This document shows positions 14,564 through 25,178 of a stretch of DNA of 45,153 nt, piece after piece. A model generated the notes under the pieces. The model did not search any database. It was not told the origin of the DNA and saw nothing but the letters and a program-made list of their open reading frames with translations. This DNA comes from Gemmatimonadaceae bacterium (GTDB lineage Bacteria; Gemmatimonadota; Gemmatimonadetes; Gemmatimonadales; Gemmatimonadaceae), in NCBI GenBank assembly GCA_025929535.1, contig JAICLZ010000002.1:82565-127717 (forward strand), in the 5' to 3' direction. The translations under genes were made by a program, and so were the position numbers. Each line of letters starts with the position of its first letter. Position 1 is the stretch's first letter.

Positions 14564-16163
14564 TGCGCACCCCGCACCCGGCGAGCAGGTGTGCGGGCTC
14601 GGGAGCGGCGGGAAAGAGATCGTGCGCACGCATCGCGTGCCGCTTCACCAGATCGCATCGCGCACGCTCGGCCCCGAGCTCGGCGATGCGCATCTGGATT
14701 CGGTAGCTCCCCGGATCCGCGATCGCGGCGTGATCGTACTCGGCGACCGTGTTGGCGGATGAGAACATTCCCATCGCCACGAGCTGCGAGACCGAGCGCA
14801 GCGAGAGCAGGAACGCGACTGCGCACACACCCCCAGCCAGCGCCAGGCCGCGCGTGGTGGCGGTCGAGAGCGGGACGGACACGCGCGTCGCCGCCGGTGG
14901 GGAGAGCGCGCCAAAAAGTGCGAACACGAACAGCGTCGGAGCGGCGAGCAGGAGCGACGCATCGAAGCAGCCGACGACGATCGTCGCCGCGAGCGTCGCG
15001 AGCAGTGTGAGCGGCGGAAGGAGCTCGTCCAGATCCAGCGCATTTCGCATCGCGCGAAGGGACAGCACGACGAGGCCGATGAGCGCGAGCACGAAGGCAA
15101 GGGTGGCCGGTAGTCCGCGCTCCGCGAGCATGGCGATCCAGTCGCTGCTCGGCCACGGATTCGATGTCATGCCATCGTCGCGGTCCATCGACGGATCGCC
15201 CTTGGCAGCGACCCTCGGATAGGCGACCGCCCAGTTGCCGGGGCCCACGCCGAGCAGCGGATGCTGCGCCGCGAGCTTGAGCGAGGTGCCGTACTGGACG
15301 AGCCGACCGTGACCGCTTCCCTCGCGATAGTTGACGACACCGGTCACCGTGTCGAGATAGGGCGAATCGCTCCTCCAGTTGAGCGTGTTCGGAACGAGGA
15401 TCGCAGCGGCAGCGCCCAGCGCGGCGAAGGCGGCGGCGAGCGGAGAGCGTCGCGCGATCCGCGGATCGCGCCAGCGGCGCTGCGCCACCCACATGCCGAG
15501 GGCGAGAACGAGGCAGGCGGCGAGCACTGCGAGCATCGCGGCCCGGCTCCGCGACAGCACGAGCGCGGCGGCAAGGATCGCCACGCCGATGCTCGCGGCG
15601 AGTATCTCTCTCGCGCGCGCGGCGAGCACGAGCAGCAGGAGAAGCGCCGGCGCGCCGATCGCGACCAGATGGGCCACGAAATTTCGGTTGCCGAACGTTC
15701 CGCCCGGCGAGCGGTTCAGCGAGAAGTAGCCGCTCGTGACGCCGTAGGCCTGGAGGAGCGACGTGCCGGACGCGAGCACGATCGCACCGGTGAGCACGGC
15801 AAGGAGCGGCGACCGCGATCCGGATTCGGAGGTCGCGCGCGCTGCACGGAGAATGACGAGCCCGGAGAAGGTGATTCCGACCGCGCGCACCGCCGCCCAA
15901 GGGTTCGTGGCGAGAACAGCCGAGATGATCCCGAGCAGGAGAAAGACGCCGAACAGGCTTTCGACGCGCGTGAGCTCGAGGCGGCGCGCTCCCTGCAGAC
16001 ACGCGATGATCGCGGCGAGCGCGGTGAGATGGAGTGCGAGCTCCTTTGGAACAAAATATCGATCCAGCTCGAATAGCTTGTAGGTCGCGGCGGCAAGCAC
16101 GATTGCGATCGCGCCGCTCTGCAATACCCGCAGTGCCCCTCTGTCGGGGGTGGTTTCAGGCAT
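14550..16163 (-). CDS. O-antigen ligase / Wzy-like membrane protein
   Basis: A 537-residue inner-membrane protein with roughly 11-12 membrane segments. It has the conserved periplasmic loop of the O-antigen ligase family: GHGRLVQYGTSLKLAAQHP followed by LLGVGPGNW, then a loop with SSDWIAMLAERG. Such proteins transfer or polymerise polyprenyl-linked glycans, or glycosylate proteins; which one cannot be told here. The C-terminal 80 residues (ANTVAEYDHAAIADPGSYRI onward) look like a short helical-repeat tail, seen in many ligases of this group. It is divergent from the rhomboid gene. Confidence 0.88.
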   Translation of the reverse strand: MPETTPDRGALRVLQSGAIAIVLAAATYKLFELDRYFVPKELALHLTALAAIIACLQGARRLELTRVESLFGVFLLLGIISAVLATNPWAAVRAVGITFSGLVILRAARATSESGSRSPLLAVLTGAIVLASGTSLLQAYGVTSGYFSLNRSPGGTFGNRNFVAHLVAIGAPALLLLLVLAARAREILAASIGVAILAAALVLSRSRAAMLAVLAACLVLALGMWVAQRRWRDPRIARRSPLAAAFAALGAAAAILVPNTLNWRSDSPYLDTVTGVVNYREGSGHGRLVQYGTSLKLAAQHPLLGVGPGNWAVAYPRVAAKGDPSMDRDDGMTSNPWPSSDWIAMLAERGLPATLAFVLALIGLVVLSLRAMRNALDLDELLPPLTLLATLAATIVVGCFDASLLLAAPTLFVFALFGALSPPAATRVSVPLSTATTRGLALAGGVCAVAFLLSLRSVSQLVAMGMFSSANTVAEYDHAAIADPGSYRIQMRIAELGAERARCDLVKRHAMRAHDLFPAAPEPAHLLAGCGVRIKRR

Positions 16164-16224
16164 GGCACAAGATAAGCGCGCGAGCGCTCTGGAAAATCAT
16201 TCGGCGGCCCCGTAGCCTACGTCC

Positions 16225-17001
16225 ATGACACCCTGGGTCAAACGACTGCTCATCGCGAACGTCGGCGTCTTCCTGTTGCAGCTCGGCTATCCCGAGCTCA
16301 CGCGGATGCTGGTGTTCGTTCCCGCGCACATATTGGCCACGCCATGGGCGCCGATCACCTACATGTTCATCCATGGGGGCTTCTGGCACATCCTCTTCAA
16401 CATGATCGTGCTCTACTTCTTCGGGCCTCGCGTGGAGGAGCGAATCGGCAGCAGCCACTTCATCGCGCTCTACCTGATCGCCGGGTTGACGGGTGCACTC
16501 TTTTCGGTGTTCGCGCCCGACGTCGCGATCCTGGGCGCATCGGGCGCCGTACTCGGAGTCGAGCTCGCGTACGCGCGCTTCTGGCCTCTCGACCGCGTCT
16601 TCATCTATGGCGTCCTCCCGATCCAGGTTCGCTGGGTGGTCGTCCTCACGGTGGTCCTGTCGCTCTTCGGCCTCGGCGGCTTCGAGCCCGGCATCGCGCA
16701 CCTGGCGCATCTGGGCGGCCTCCTGGGCGCGGCTGTCTATCTCTTCGTGCTGGAGCACACGGGCGGACGCACGCGCGCACGCCCTGCGAAGTCGGCTCCC
16801 GTACGCGCGCAGGTGAGACAGCCATCGCCCCCACGCGGTGACGACATGCGCCGGTGGTCCACGATTCCGCGCAGCGAGCTGCACGAGATCAACCGTCAGG
16901 AAGTCGATCGCCTGCTCGACAAGATCGGCCTCAAGGGAATCGACAGTCTCACACCCGCCGAGCGCGCGGCGCTGGACAGGTTCAGCAAACAGAAGAGCTG
17001 A
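16225..17001 (+). CDS. Rhomboid-family intramembrane serine protease with C-terminal helical domain
   Basis: A 258-residue protein. Residues 1-180 form a six-span rhomboid core: ITYMFIHGGFWHILFNMIVL, then GASGA with catalytic Ser106, and HLAHLGGLLG with catalytic His162. It should cleave membrane-spanning substrates in the inner membrane. Residues 215-258 form a conserved soluble tail (EVDRLLDKIGLKGIDSLTPA, then ERAALDRFSK), which is common on bacterial rhomboids of soil phyla. No partner gene identifies the substrate; it is divergent from the O-antigen-ligase-like gene. Confidence 0.93.
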   Translation: MTPWVKRLLIANVGVFLLQLGYPELTRMLVFVPAHILATPWAPITYMFIHGGFWHILFNMIVLYFFGPRVEERIGSSHFIALYLIAGLTGALFSVFAPDVAILGASGAVLGVELAYARFWPLDRVFIYGVLPIQVRWVVVLTVVLSLFGLGGFEPGIAHLAHLGGLLGAAVYLFVLEHTGGRTRARPAKSAPVRAQVRQPSPPRGDDMRRWSTIPRSELHEINRQEVDRLLDKIGLKGIDSLTPAERAALDRFSKQKS

Positions 17002-17035
17002 GAGAAGCAGGTGACAAACAAGGCGTGGCGCATAC

Positions 17036-18724
17036 CTACCGCCCGTCCTTCATTCGCCGCATGTCGGTGAGAATGGCGTTGGCGCTGATGGGACGCCCCA
17101 GGAAATTCGTGACCACGTCCGCCGAGGTTCGCGAGAGCCCGAAGCGGTAGATGTGGTCCGTCATGAACGCGTACCACGTCGGATCGCCCGTGGTGAAATC
17201 GCCGTGCAGCTGGCGCACGCGTGCGCGGATGTCGGCAATGATGATCGAGCCGATCGCATAGTTCGCCATGTAGCCAGGCTCGTCGATGAGCTGGCCGCGC
17301 ATCGCCCACCAGCTGAGCTCCGGGTGCGGTGTGATGTGCAGGTAATGGCTCGTGATGTCGCCCCACACCACGTTCGGATCAGCGTCCGGGTCGCGATGCG
17401 TTCGCACCTCGAACAGCGACCAGGCGATGTCGAGCACGATTCCGCCATAGCGGCCGCGCAGCCCGAGTGATGTCGGCACCGAGTCGCCCAGATAGTGCAT
17501 CTGCCAGCGCGGCTCGTATACCTCGAGCGCCGCGACATCGCCCAACCCCTCCGTCAGTGCATCGTTGTCGGGCCAGTCGAGAAATGCCGGGCGTTGGTGG
17601 ATGGCCGCTATGTGCACGGCGTGCCCGCTCTCGTGCAGCAGCTCGTTCAGATTATCGAGGCCGCCCACGCGATAGGTGGCGAACACCCACGGCTCACCGG
17701 GCTGCCACACGCCCTGCACCAGATGCGGCCTGCCCCCGAAATCCGTGAACGCCACCGGCGTCTTCCCCGCTCGCGGCGTGAGATCGTAGTGCACGTGCAG
17801 CGCCGCGAGGTCCGCGCCCAGATCGCGGAAATAGCGCGCGTTCAGCACGCCGAGATCATCCAGCGGAATGCGGTCGCTGAGCGCGCGGCTCGCCGCTCCG
17901 GCCTGATAATGCCAATCCCATGGCTCGATCATCGTTGCGGGCGTGCTCACCCTCCACTCCTCGAGCACCGAGACGAGCCACTTCTCCATGTCGGCCGGGT
18001 TTATTCCCAGCACGCGCGCTTCCTCGTCCACCGGAGAGCCGTTCGCGCGCCACCGCGCCGCGCTGAGCTTCACGAACCGCCGGTACGGGCTGTGGATTCC
18101 GTCGTCGCCATTCATGCTTCGCCAGATCGTGTCGATCGCCAGAAACAGCCGGTGGCGCGCGTCGCGATCGTCCATCCGGGCCAGCATGCCGATCGCGGTG
18201 AGCCGGTCGAGCGTCCGTCCGTCGAAGCGCACGCTCTGCACCGCGCGCGTGTAGCACGCGTAGATGCGCGCGCGCAGCCGCTCGTAGGCCGAGTCGCCCT
18301 GCGCCAGGCGCGCGGGGTCGTAGTCGCACGCGACGCTGGCGCCCGCGCTGTCGCCGGCAGCATCCGTCGCATCCGCATCCGAGCGCACCCCGCTCGCGAG
18401 TGCCGCGCGCATCGCGCCGAGCGCGTGCTGATCCTCGGGTGAGAGCGCGGCGGAGTCGATGGACGCGAGCGCGGCGGCGAGCGGTGCGCGGATGCTCGCG
18501 TATCGCTGCCGCAGCGCTCCGAGCGATGTGCCATCGGTATCCGCGCTGGAGCCGCGGGCGCTCGTCACGCCGATGCGGTCCTTCACCTGGTGGAGCGCCT
18601 GAAACATCGATTCCGCCGGCGCGAGTACCAGCGGCGCACGCGCGGGAGCGCGAGCACCGGACTGATGACATGCACCGAGCGCGGCGAGAACCAGGAGCGA
18701 ATGGCGAACCGATCGGCGGGACAT
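17036..18724 (-). CDS. Exported gluzincin-type zinc metallopeptidase, probable lipoprotein
   Basis: A 562-residue protein starting at ATG 18724. It has a lipoprotein-like signal (LLVLAALGACHQSG, lipobox Cys19). The C-terminal half has HESGH (His364, Glu365, His368) and Glu392 in TEGLGDVAAL, a gluzincin zinc site of the M3/M2-like clan. The helical N-terminal half is consistent with a clamshell-shaped oligopeptidase. The longer open frame upstream is antisense to the next gene and is not used. Substrate unknown; a role in digesting peptides outside the cytoplasm is inferred from the signal. Confidence 0.85.
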   Translation of the reverse strand: MSRRSVRHSLLVLAALGACHQSGARAPARAPLVLAPAESMFQALHQVKDRIGVTSARGSSADTDGTSLGALRQRYASIRAPLAAALASIDSAALSPEDQHALGAMRAALASGVRSDADATDAAGDSAGASVACDYDPARLAQGDSAYERLRARIYACYTRAVQSVRFDGRTLDRLTAIGMLARMDDRDARHRLFLAIDTIWRSMNGDDGIHSPYRRFVKLSAARWRANGSPVDEEARVLGINPADMEKWLVSVLEEWRVSTPATMIEPWDWHYQAGAASRALSDRIPLDDLGVLNARYFRDLGADLAALHVHYDLTPRAGKTPVAFTDFGGRPHLVQGVWQPGEPWVFATYRVGGLDNLNELLHESGHAVHIAAIHQRPAFLDWPDNDALTEGLGDVAALEVYEPRWQMHYLGDSVPTSLGLRGRYGGIVLDIAWSLFEVRTHRDPDADPNVVWGDITSHYLHITPHPELSWWAMRGQLIDEPGYMANYAIGSIIIADIRARVRQLHGDFTTGDPTWYAFMTDHIYRFGLSRTSADVVTNFLGRPISANAILTDMRRMKDGR

Positions 18725-18835
18725 TGTGTCGATGCTGAAGAGATCCTGATGCGCGAGCCGGTAACATGCCCGCGCACCGCTGCGTGCGCCACCGCGCCCG
18801 TCGTGCGAGCTGCGATTCCTTTGTATGATGCGGGC

Positions 18836-20038
18836 ATGACGGAACGACTCTATTACACCGACGCCTATCTCCGCGACTTCGATGCGCGCGTCGTCGATCG
18901 CGCGAACGACGGCCGCACGCTCTACCTCGATCGCACGGCCTTCTATCCAACGTCCGGCGGCCAGCCGTTCGACACCGGCACGCTCGCCGGCATCGCCGTA
19001 ACGGACGTCGTCGACGAAGACGATCGCATCGCGCACGTGCTCGCGGCTCCCGCTCCCGCCGCCGACAGCGTTCACGGCGCGATCGACTGGACGCGGCGCT
19101 TCGACCACATGCAGCAGCACACCGGCCAGCATCTCCTCTCGGCGATCTTCGCCGACCGATTCGAGCTCGAGACCGTGAGCGTGCACTTCGGCGCGGAGTC
19201 ATCCACACTCGATCTCGACACGGAGTCTCTTCCCCAGAAGACGCTGCTTGCCGCCGAGCAGCACGCGAACGCCGCCATCACGGAGCCGCGCGCCGTGACG
19301 GTCTCCTTCGAGATCGCGGCCACGGTCACCGCACTGCGCAAGCCGCCGCCGCGCGAGGGCGAGCTGCGCGTGGTCACCATCGATGCGCTCGATCGAAGCG
19401 CGTGCGGCGGAACGCACGTCCACTCGACCGCGGAGATCGGAGCAATCCTGCTGCGCGGCACGGAGCGCGTGCGCAAGTCGACGCGGGTCGAGTTCGTGTG
19501 CGGGCTTCGCGCCCTGCGCGCCGCGCGTGCGGACTACGAGCTCGCCGCGGCTCTCGCACTCTCGCTCGGTGTCGCGCCCTCGGAGCTCGTCGCCAAGACG
19601 AAGGCACTCGCGGAGGAGCTTCGCGCGTCACAGACCGCGCGACGAACGGCGTCGGCGGCGCTCGATGGGTACCGGGCGCGCGAGCTGTTCGAAGGCACTC
19701 CGCCCGACGCGAAGGGCCGGCGTCGCATCGTGGTGCGACAGATCTCGAGATCGCCAGGCGGCACTCCGGCGCCCGAAAATGCTCTGACCATCGAGGGGCT
19801 GCGCTCTCTTGCCCAGGCAACGCTCGCACTCGGCGATGTGCTGTTCTTCGGCACGCTGGAAAGTCCCCCCACCATTCTCGTCGCGAGCTCGAGCTCGGGT
19901 CCCGAGGCCGTGGACGCCGGCGCCGTGCTCAAGCCGCTGCTCGCGAAGCACGGCGGGCGGGGTGGCGGAAACGCGCGCATCGCGCAGGGAACCGTCCCCT
20001 CGGCGGATGCGCTCGACGCCATCGTCAACGCCCTGTAG
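18836..20038 (+). CDS. AlaX-type alanyl-tRNA editing protein with DHHA1 domain
   Basis: A 400-residue free-standing homologue of the editing half of alanyl-tRNA synthetase. Residues 1-240 form the editing domain, with zinc ligands His95 and His99 (HTGQH) and Cys190 and His194 (CGGTH). Residues 300-400 form a DHHA1-like domain (GGRGGGNARIAQG). It should hydrolyse mischarged Ser- or Gly-tRNA(Ala). The start ATG 18836 is directly before MTERLYYTD; an upstream in-frame ATG would add an unsupported extension. It is divergent from the metallopeptidase. No catalytic synthetase domain is present. Confidence 0.92.
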   Translation: MTERLYYTDAYLRDFDARVVDRANDGRTLYLDRTAFYPTSGGQPFDTGTLAGIAVTDVVDEDDRIAHVLAAPAPAADSVHGAIDWTRRFDHMQQHTGQHLLSAIFADRFELETVSVHFGAESSTLDLDTESLPQKTLLAAEQHANAAITEPRAVTVSFEIAATVTALRKPPPREGELRVVTIDALDRSACGGTHVHSTAEIGAILLRGTERVRKSTRVEFVCGLRALRAARADYELAAALALSLGVAPSELVAKTKALAEELRASQTARRTASAALDGYRARELFEGTPPDAKGRRRIVVRQISRSPGGTPAPENALTIEGLRSLAQATLALGDVLFFGTLESPPTILVASSSSGPEAVDAGAVLKPLLAKHGGRGGGNARIAQGTVPSADALDAIVNAL

Positions 20039-20122
20039 AAAGCCTTTCGGAGCGCAGGGTGGCGCGCGGCCTCGCTCCGGTTCATTTTCGGAAGACTCCT
20101 CATACTCAGGACCCATCTCTCC

Positions 20123-22393
20123 ATGCACGTGCCTGTCGTTCGCATCGTGTCCGGCCTTGCCGCCGCCGCCCTCCTGCTTGCCGCCACTCCGGCACCGCAG
20201 CCCACGCTCCTCGGCTTCTCGGACAGCTCGAGCAAAACCGAGCGCGATTGGGAGGAGAAGTTCAAGGCGATACCGCAGCCCGCGAACATGCGTGCGGAGA
20301 TGCAGCGGCTCACCGCGCATCCGCACCACGTCGGCTCGCCGTACGACAAGGTGAACGCGGAGTGGATCCTCGCGCAGATGAAGAGCTACGGACTCGATGC
20401 GCACATCGAGACGTTCAGCGTGCTCTTCCCCACCCCGATCGAGCGCGCAGTCGAGCTCGTGGCGCCCACGCACTTCGTCGCCAAGCTCCAGGAGCCCGCG
20501 TACCCGCAGGATCCGACGTCGAGCCAGAAGGCCGAGCAGCTGCCGACGTACAACGCCTACTCCATCGATGGCGATGTCACCGGGCCGCTCGTGTACGTGA
20601 ACTACGGAATCCCTGCGGACTACGACGAGCTCGCGCGTCACAACATCTCGGTGAAAGGCGCGATCGTGATCGCACGCTACGGCGGCTCGTGGCGCGGCAT
20701 CAAGCCGAAGGTGGCGGCCGAGCATGGCGCGCTCGGGTGCCTCATCTACTCCGATCCGCGCGATGACGGCTACGCGGCCGGCACGGTCTTCCCGAACGGG
20801 CCGATGCGTCCGCGCGAGGGCGTGCAGCGCGGAAGCGTCGAGGACATGCCGCTCTATCCGGGCGATCCGCTCACGCCGGGCGTCGGGGCCACCAGGGATG
20901 CGAAGCGCCTGCCGATCTCCGAGGCGAAGACGATCACGAAGATTCCCGTGCTCCCGATCTCCTATGGCGACGCGCAGCCGCTGCTCGATGCGCTCGGCGG
21001 ACCGCTCGCACCACCTTCGTGGCGTGGCGCGCTGCCCATCACCTATCGCATTGGCGCAGGCCCCGCCAAGGTACACCTCAAGGTCAAGTCGACGTGGACG
21101 CAGAAGCCGCTCTACGACATCATCGCGACGATACCGGGCAGCACCGAGCCCGATGAGTGGGTGATTCGCGGCAACCATCACGACGCCTGGGTGAACGGCG
21201 CCGAAGATCCCATCGCCGGCACCGTGGACGAGCTCGAGGAAGCCCGCGCGCTCGGGATGCTCCTCGAGCAGGGCTGGCATCCGAAGCGCACGATCATCTA
21301 CGCCGTGTGGGACGGCGAGGAGCCCGGGCTGCTCGGCTCCACGGAATGGGCGGAGACGCACGCCGATGAGCTGCGCACGAAGGGGGTCGCCTATCTCAAC
21401 AGCGACACGAACGATCGCGGCTATCTGGAGATGGAAGGATCGCACGTGCTCGAGAAGTTCATCAACGGCGTCGCGCGCGACATCGAGGATCCGGAAACGC
21501 ATCTCTCGGTCTGGAAGCGGCTGCAGGCGGGAATCATCCAGAACGGGAACGCCGAGGAGCGCAAGGACGCGCGCGATCGCGCCGATCTCCGCATTGGCGC
21601 GCTCGGCTCCGGCTCCGACTTCACGCCCTTCCTCCAGCACCTGGGCGTTCCCTCGCTCAACCTCGGCTACGGCGGCGAGGATGATGCCGGGATCTATCAC
21701 TCGATCTACGATGACTTCTACTGGTACACGCACTTCAGCGACACGTCCTTCGTCTACGGTCGCGCGCTCTCGCAGACCGTCGGCACCGCGGTGATGCGCC
21801 TGGCCGATGCGGATGTGCTGCCGTACGACTACACGAATCTCGCGGAGACGATTCACACGTACATCGACGAGCTCGAGAAGCTCGCATCCAGCGCGGCCGA
21901 CGATGCGCGCGAGCGCAATCTCGAGCTCGACGAAGGCTCGTTTGCCGCGACCAACGATCCGCACCACCCCACCATCGCGCCGCCGAAGCTCGCGATCCCG
22001 CCGCACATCTCCTTCGCGTCCCTCGAGAATGCGGCGGATTCCCTCACGCGCGCGGCCACCGCATACCAGAAGGCGTACGAGAGTGCCCTGGGCAAGGGCG
22101 GCGCGACGCGCGCGAGCGCTTCACTCGCGAGCGTGAACGCGATCCTCACCCACAGCGAGCACGTGCTCACGGACGAGCGCGGCCTGCCCATGCGCCCGTG
22201 GTTCCAGCATCTCCTCTACGCCCCGGGCTTCTACACCGGCTATGGAGTGAAGACAGTGCCAGCCGTGCGCGAAGCCATCGAGCAGAAGAAATACGGCGAC
22301 GTGGACGAGGCTCTCACGCGCGTTGCAACGGTGGTGAACAACGAGGCGGCGCTCGTCGAGCGCGCCGCGGCCGCGCTCGAAAAGGAACAGTGA
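20123..22393 (+). CDS. M28-family glutamate carboxypeptidase II-like peptidase
   Basis: A 756-residue exported enzyme (signal peptide through residue 22). The layout matches GCPII/PSMA: an N-terminal part, a PA insert (about 150-270), a di-zinc M28 core and a C-terminal dimerisation bundle (about 600-750). Metal ligands are visible: His352 and Asp362 ([14 protein letters not shown]), Glu399/400 ([11 protein letters not shown]), Asp428 (LNSDTN) and His in YHSIYDD. It should trim C-terminal residues from peptides outside the cytoplasm. The last codon overlaps the start of the prephenate dehydratase gene (GTGA), an unexpected coupling of an exported peptidase with aromatic amino acid biosynthesis. 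Confidence 0.94.
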   Translation: MHVPVVRIVSGLAAAALLLAATPAPQPTLLGFSDSSSKTERDWEEKFKAIPQPANMRAEMQRLTAHPHHVGSPYDKVNAEWILAQMKSYGLDAHIETFSVLFPTPIERAVELVAPTHFVAKLQEPAYPQDPTSSQKAEQLPTYNAYSIDGDVTGPLVYVNYGIPADYDELARHNISVKGAIVIARYGGSWRGIKPKVAAEHGALGCLIYSDPRDDGYAAGTVFPNGPMRPREGVQRGSVEDMPLYPGDPLTPGVGATRDAKRLPISEAKTITKIPVLPISYGDAQPLLDALGGPLAPPSWRGALPITYRIGAGPAKVHLKVKSTWTQKPLYDIIATIPGSTEPDEWVIRGNHHDAWVNGAEDPIAGTVDELEEARALGMLLEQGWHPKRTIIYAVWDGEEPGLLGSTEWAETHADELRTKGVAYLNSDTNDRGYLEMEGSHVLEKFINGVARDIEDPETHLSVWKRLQAGIIQNGNAEERKDARDRADLRIGALGSGSDFTPFLQHLGVPSLNLGYGGEDDAGIYHSIYDDFYWYTHFSDTSFVYGRALSQTVGTAVMRLADADVLPYDYTNLAETIHTYIDELEKLASSAADDARERNLELDEGSFAATNDPHHPTIAPPKLAIPPHISFASLENAADSLTRAATAYQKAYESALGKGGATRASASLASVNAILTHSEHVLTDERGLPMRPWFQHLLYAPGFYTGYGVKTVPAVREAIEQKKYGDVDEALTRVATVVNNEAALVERAAAALEKEQ

Positions 22394-23409
22394 TTCACGG
22401 TGTTCACGTCTTGAGCACGGAAGAGCTCCCGGTCGATCCGGACAGTCTGCCACCGCCCGGCGAGCTACTCGATGGGGAGCTCGACATCACCACGCGCGGT
22501 CTCGCCGAGCCCGAGATCCAGCCGATGCTCCAGGCCACGCTCTCACCGCTGCGCGTGGCCTTTCAGGGCGAGGCTGGTGCGTTCAGCGAGGAGGCGATCG
22601 TGCAGCTCTGGGGGGCGGAGGCGGAGCCGGTACCCATGCGTACCTTCGCGGACGTGATGGATGCGGCGGAAACGGGCGCCGTGGACTACGGGCTGCTGCC
22701 GATCGAGAGCACGCTCATGGGCGGCGTCGACAGCGCGTACGATCTCCTCGCGATGCACGAGGGACTGCTCATTGCCGCGGAGACTGTCGTGCCGATCCGG
22801 TTGTGCGTGCTCGGGATTCCCGGCGCCGCTCTCGCGGAGATCAGGCAGCTGCACAGCCATCCACTCATGCTCGCGCAGTGCGCGCATTTTCTCGAGCGGT
22901 ACAAGCACATCACGCCGGTCCCGTCGTGGGACACCGCGGGCGCCGCCCGCGCGGTGATGCAGGGCGGAGATCCGACGCGCGCCGCGGCGGGGAGCAGGCG
23001 CGCCGCGGACCGCTTCGGACTCGAGCTTCTCGTAGACCGCATCGAGGATCGCCCCGACACGCAGATGCGATTTCTCGCAGTGGCGCGCACGCCGGCGCCG
23101 CTCGAATCCGGCACGGCCGCGCGCAGCGCCGCGCTCTGCACCGTGCGCGACGTCGCCGGCGGACTCATTGCAGCGCTGCAGCCGCTCGCGAAGGGCGGCT
23201 TCAACGTCTCGCACTTCGTGGCGCGCCCCACGCGCGAGCCGTGGCAGTACATGTACTACATCGAGTTCGAGCACGACGCGGGCGATCCGCACGCCGCACG
23301 CGCGCTCGAGGCCGTGCGCAAGGCAGCGATGACCTATCGCCTGCTCGGCACCTTTCCACGCTGGACCGCCGGCAGCGCTCCGCCGGGCGGGGAATCGCTG
23401 CTCACGTGA
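22390..23409 (+). CDS. pheA: Prephenate dehydratase with ACT domain
   Basis: A 339-residue enzyme that converts prephenate to phenylpyruvate in phenylalanine synthesis. The catalytic domain begins at [16 protein letters not shown], after a 50-residue leader not usual in the family. It continues with YGLLPIEST, the HPLMLAQC motif, SWDTAGAA and DTQMRFL. The C-terminal ACT domain ([20 protein letters not shown], then RPTREPW) is the usual phenylalanine-sensing module. The GTG at 22390 overlaps the previous stop. The leader residues 1-50 are Pro/Glu/Asp-rich; TTG or later starts are possible. The gene ends in a GTGA overlap with pgi. Confidence 0.93.
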   Translation: MIHGVHVLSTEELPVDPDSLPPPGELLDGELDITTRGLAEPEIQPMLQATLSPLRVAFQGEAGAFSEEAIVQLWGAEAEPVPMRTFADVMDAAETGAVDYGLLPIESTLMGGVDSAYDLLAMHEGLLIAAETVVPIRLCVLGIPGAALAEIRQLHSHPLMLAQCAHFLERYKHITPVPSWDTAGAARAVMQGGDPTRAAAGSRRAADRFGLELLVDRIEDRPDTQMRFLAVARTPAPLESGTAARSAALCTVRDVAGGLIAALQPLAKGGFNVSHFVARPTREPWQYMYYIEFEHDAGDPHAARALEAVRKAAMTYRLLGTFPRWTAGSAPPGGESLLT

Positions 23410-25040
23410 GCGCCTCAGCCGCGACTCTCACGACGCGCCCGGCATGGCAGGCGCTCGCCGCGCATCACGAAGCGATCAGGGATGTGCACCTCCGCGAGCT
23501 CTTCGCCGCGGATCCGGAGCGCGGCACGCGCATGACCGCCTCCGGCGCATCGCTCTTTCTCGACTACTCGAAGCATCGCGCAACCCCCGAGACGATCGCG
23601 CTGCTCGTGGCTCTCGCGCGCGAGTGCGGGCTCGTCGAGCGCAGGATGGCCATGTTCTCGGGCGAGAAGATCAACATCACCGAGCATCGCGCCGTGCTGC
23701 ACACCGCGCTTCGTGCGCCCCGCGAAGCGACGATCACCGTCGATGGTGTGAACGTGGTTCCTCTCGTGCACGAGGTGCTCGACCGCATGCGTGCCTTCGC
23801 GACCGCCGTGCGGGGCGGTGCGTGGAAGGGATTCACCGGCAGCCGCATCCGGAACATCGTCAACATCGGCATCGGCGGCTCCGATCTCGGGCCCGCGATG
23901 GCGTATCGCGCGCTCGCGCACTTCGCGCAGCGCGATCTCACCGTGCGCTTCGTCTCGAACGTCGACGCAACCGACTTCGCGGAGGCAACGCGCGATCTCG
24001 ATCCGGCGCAGACGCTGTTCATCGTGTCGTCGAAAACGTTCACGACGATCGAGACGATGACCAACGCCGCCGTCGCTCGCGACTGGATCATCGGAGCGCT
24101 CGGCGATCCTCGCGCGGTCGCGCGCCACTTCGTCGCCGTGTCGACGAACGAGCACGCGGTGCGGGAGTTCGGCATCGATCCCGCCAACATGTTCGGATTC
24201 TGGGACTGGGTTGGCGGTCGCTACTCGATGGACTCGGCCATCGGTCTCTCGACGATGATCGCGATCGGCCCCGACAGCTTCGGCGAGATGCTCGGCGGCA
24301 TGCGCACGATGGATGGGCATTTTCGCGATGCGCCGCTCGAGCAGAATCTTCCTGTGCTCCATGCGCTGCTCGGCATCTGGTACACGGATTTTTTCGGCAC
24401 GCAGTCGGCCGCGGTGCTTCCGTACGATCAGTATCTCGCACGCCTCCCGGCATACCTGCAGCAGCTCATCATGGAGAGCAACGGCAAGTCGGTCACGCTG
24501 AGCGGCGCGCGCGTGCGCTACGCCACATCTCCGGTGATCTGGGGCGAGCCGGGCACGAACGGGCAGCACTCCTTTCATCAGCTGCTCCATCAGGGAACAC
24601 CGCTCGTTCCCGTCGACTTCATCGGCTTCATGCACTCACTCAATCCGATGGGAGCGCAGCACGATCTGCTGATGGCGAATCTCCTGGCGCAGGCGGCGGC
24701 GCTGGCCTTCGGCAAGACCGCGGCGGAAGTGCGAGCCGAAGGAACCCCGGAAGCGCTCGTGCCGCACCGCGTGTTCGAGGGCAACCGCCCATCGAGCGTC
24801 ATCCTGGCAGGCCTTCTCACCCCCGCCACGCTCGGCGCGCTCATCGCGCTCTACGAGCACTCCGTGTTCACCCAGGGCGTGATCTGGGACATCGACTCGT
24901 TCGATCAGTGGGGCGTGGAGCTGGGGAAGACGCTCGCCACCCGGATCGCGGCCGACCTTGCCCCCAGTGCCGATACCGCGCCGGCGCATGACTCGTCTAC
25001 CAACGCACTCATCAGCCGTTATCGCGCCGCTCGCGGCTGA
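23406..25040 (+). CDS. pgi: Glucose-6-phosphate isomerase
   Basis: A 544-residue cytosolic enzyme interconverting glucose-6-phosphate and fructose-6-phosphate. It has the family motifs [42 protein letters not shown], the [16 protein letters not shown] signature with its active-site His, MESNGKS with the catalytic Glu, and VELGKTLA with the conserved Lys. The length is the usual long-form bacterial size. GTG 23406 overlaps the pheA stop by four bases, so it is translated by coupling. It is the last gene of the peptidase-pheA-pgi unit. Confidence 0.97.
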   Translation: MSASAATLTTRPAWQALAAHHEAIRDVHLRELFAADPERGTRMTASGASLFLDYSKHRATPETIALLVALARECGLVERRMAMFSGEKINITEHRAVLHTALRAPREATITVDGVNVVPLVHEVLDRMRAFATAVRGGAWKGFTGSRIRNIVNIGIGGSDLGPAMAYRALAHFAQRDLTVRFVSNVDATDFAEATRDLDPAQTLFIVSSKTFTTIETMTNAAVARDWIIGALGDPRAVARHFVAVSTNEHAVREFGIDPANMFGFWDWVGGRYSMDSAIGLSTMIAIGPDSFGEMLGGMRTMDGHFRDAPLEQNLPVLHALLGIWYTDFFGTQSAAVLPYDQYLARLPAYLQQLIMESNGKSVTLSGARVRYATSPVIWGEPGTNGQHSFHQLLHQGTPLVPVDFIGFMHSLNPMGAQHDLLMANLLAQAAALAFGKTAAEVRAEGTPEALVPHRVFEGNRPSSVILAGLLTPATLGALIALYEHSVFTQGVIWDIDSFDQWGVELGKTLATRIAADLAPSADTAPAHDSSTNALISRYRAARG

Positions 25041-25178
25041 CGAAACGCCGCTGGAGCAAAGTGCAACACTAAGTGCACAACGCCGCCGGTTCCAGGCCAG
25101 GCGTGAGGGCGAGCTGGATAGTTAAATCAAAACGGCGCAATGGGTTGAGTGTAGGCGCAACAGTGGTGCGAAAGTCGC

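Noticed and set aside
19628..22006. Long minus-strand open frame (792 codons) opposite the AlaX and M28 genes
   Set aside because: Low-complexity Arg/Val/Leu product spanning two well-supported plus-strand genes; no ribosome site.
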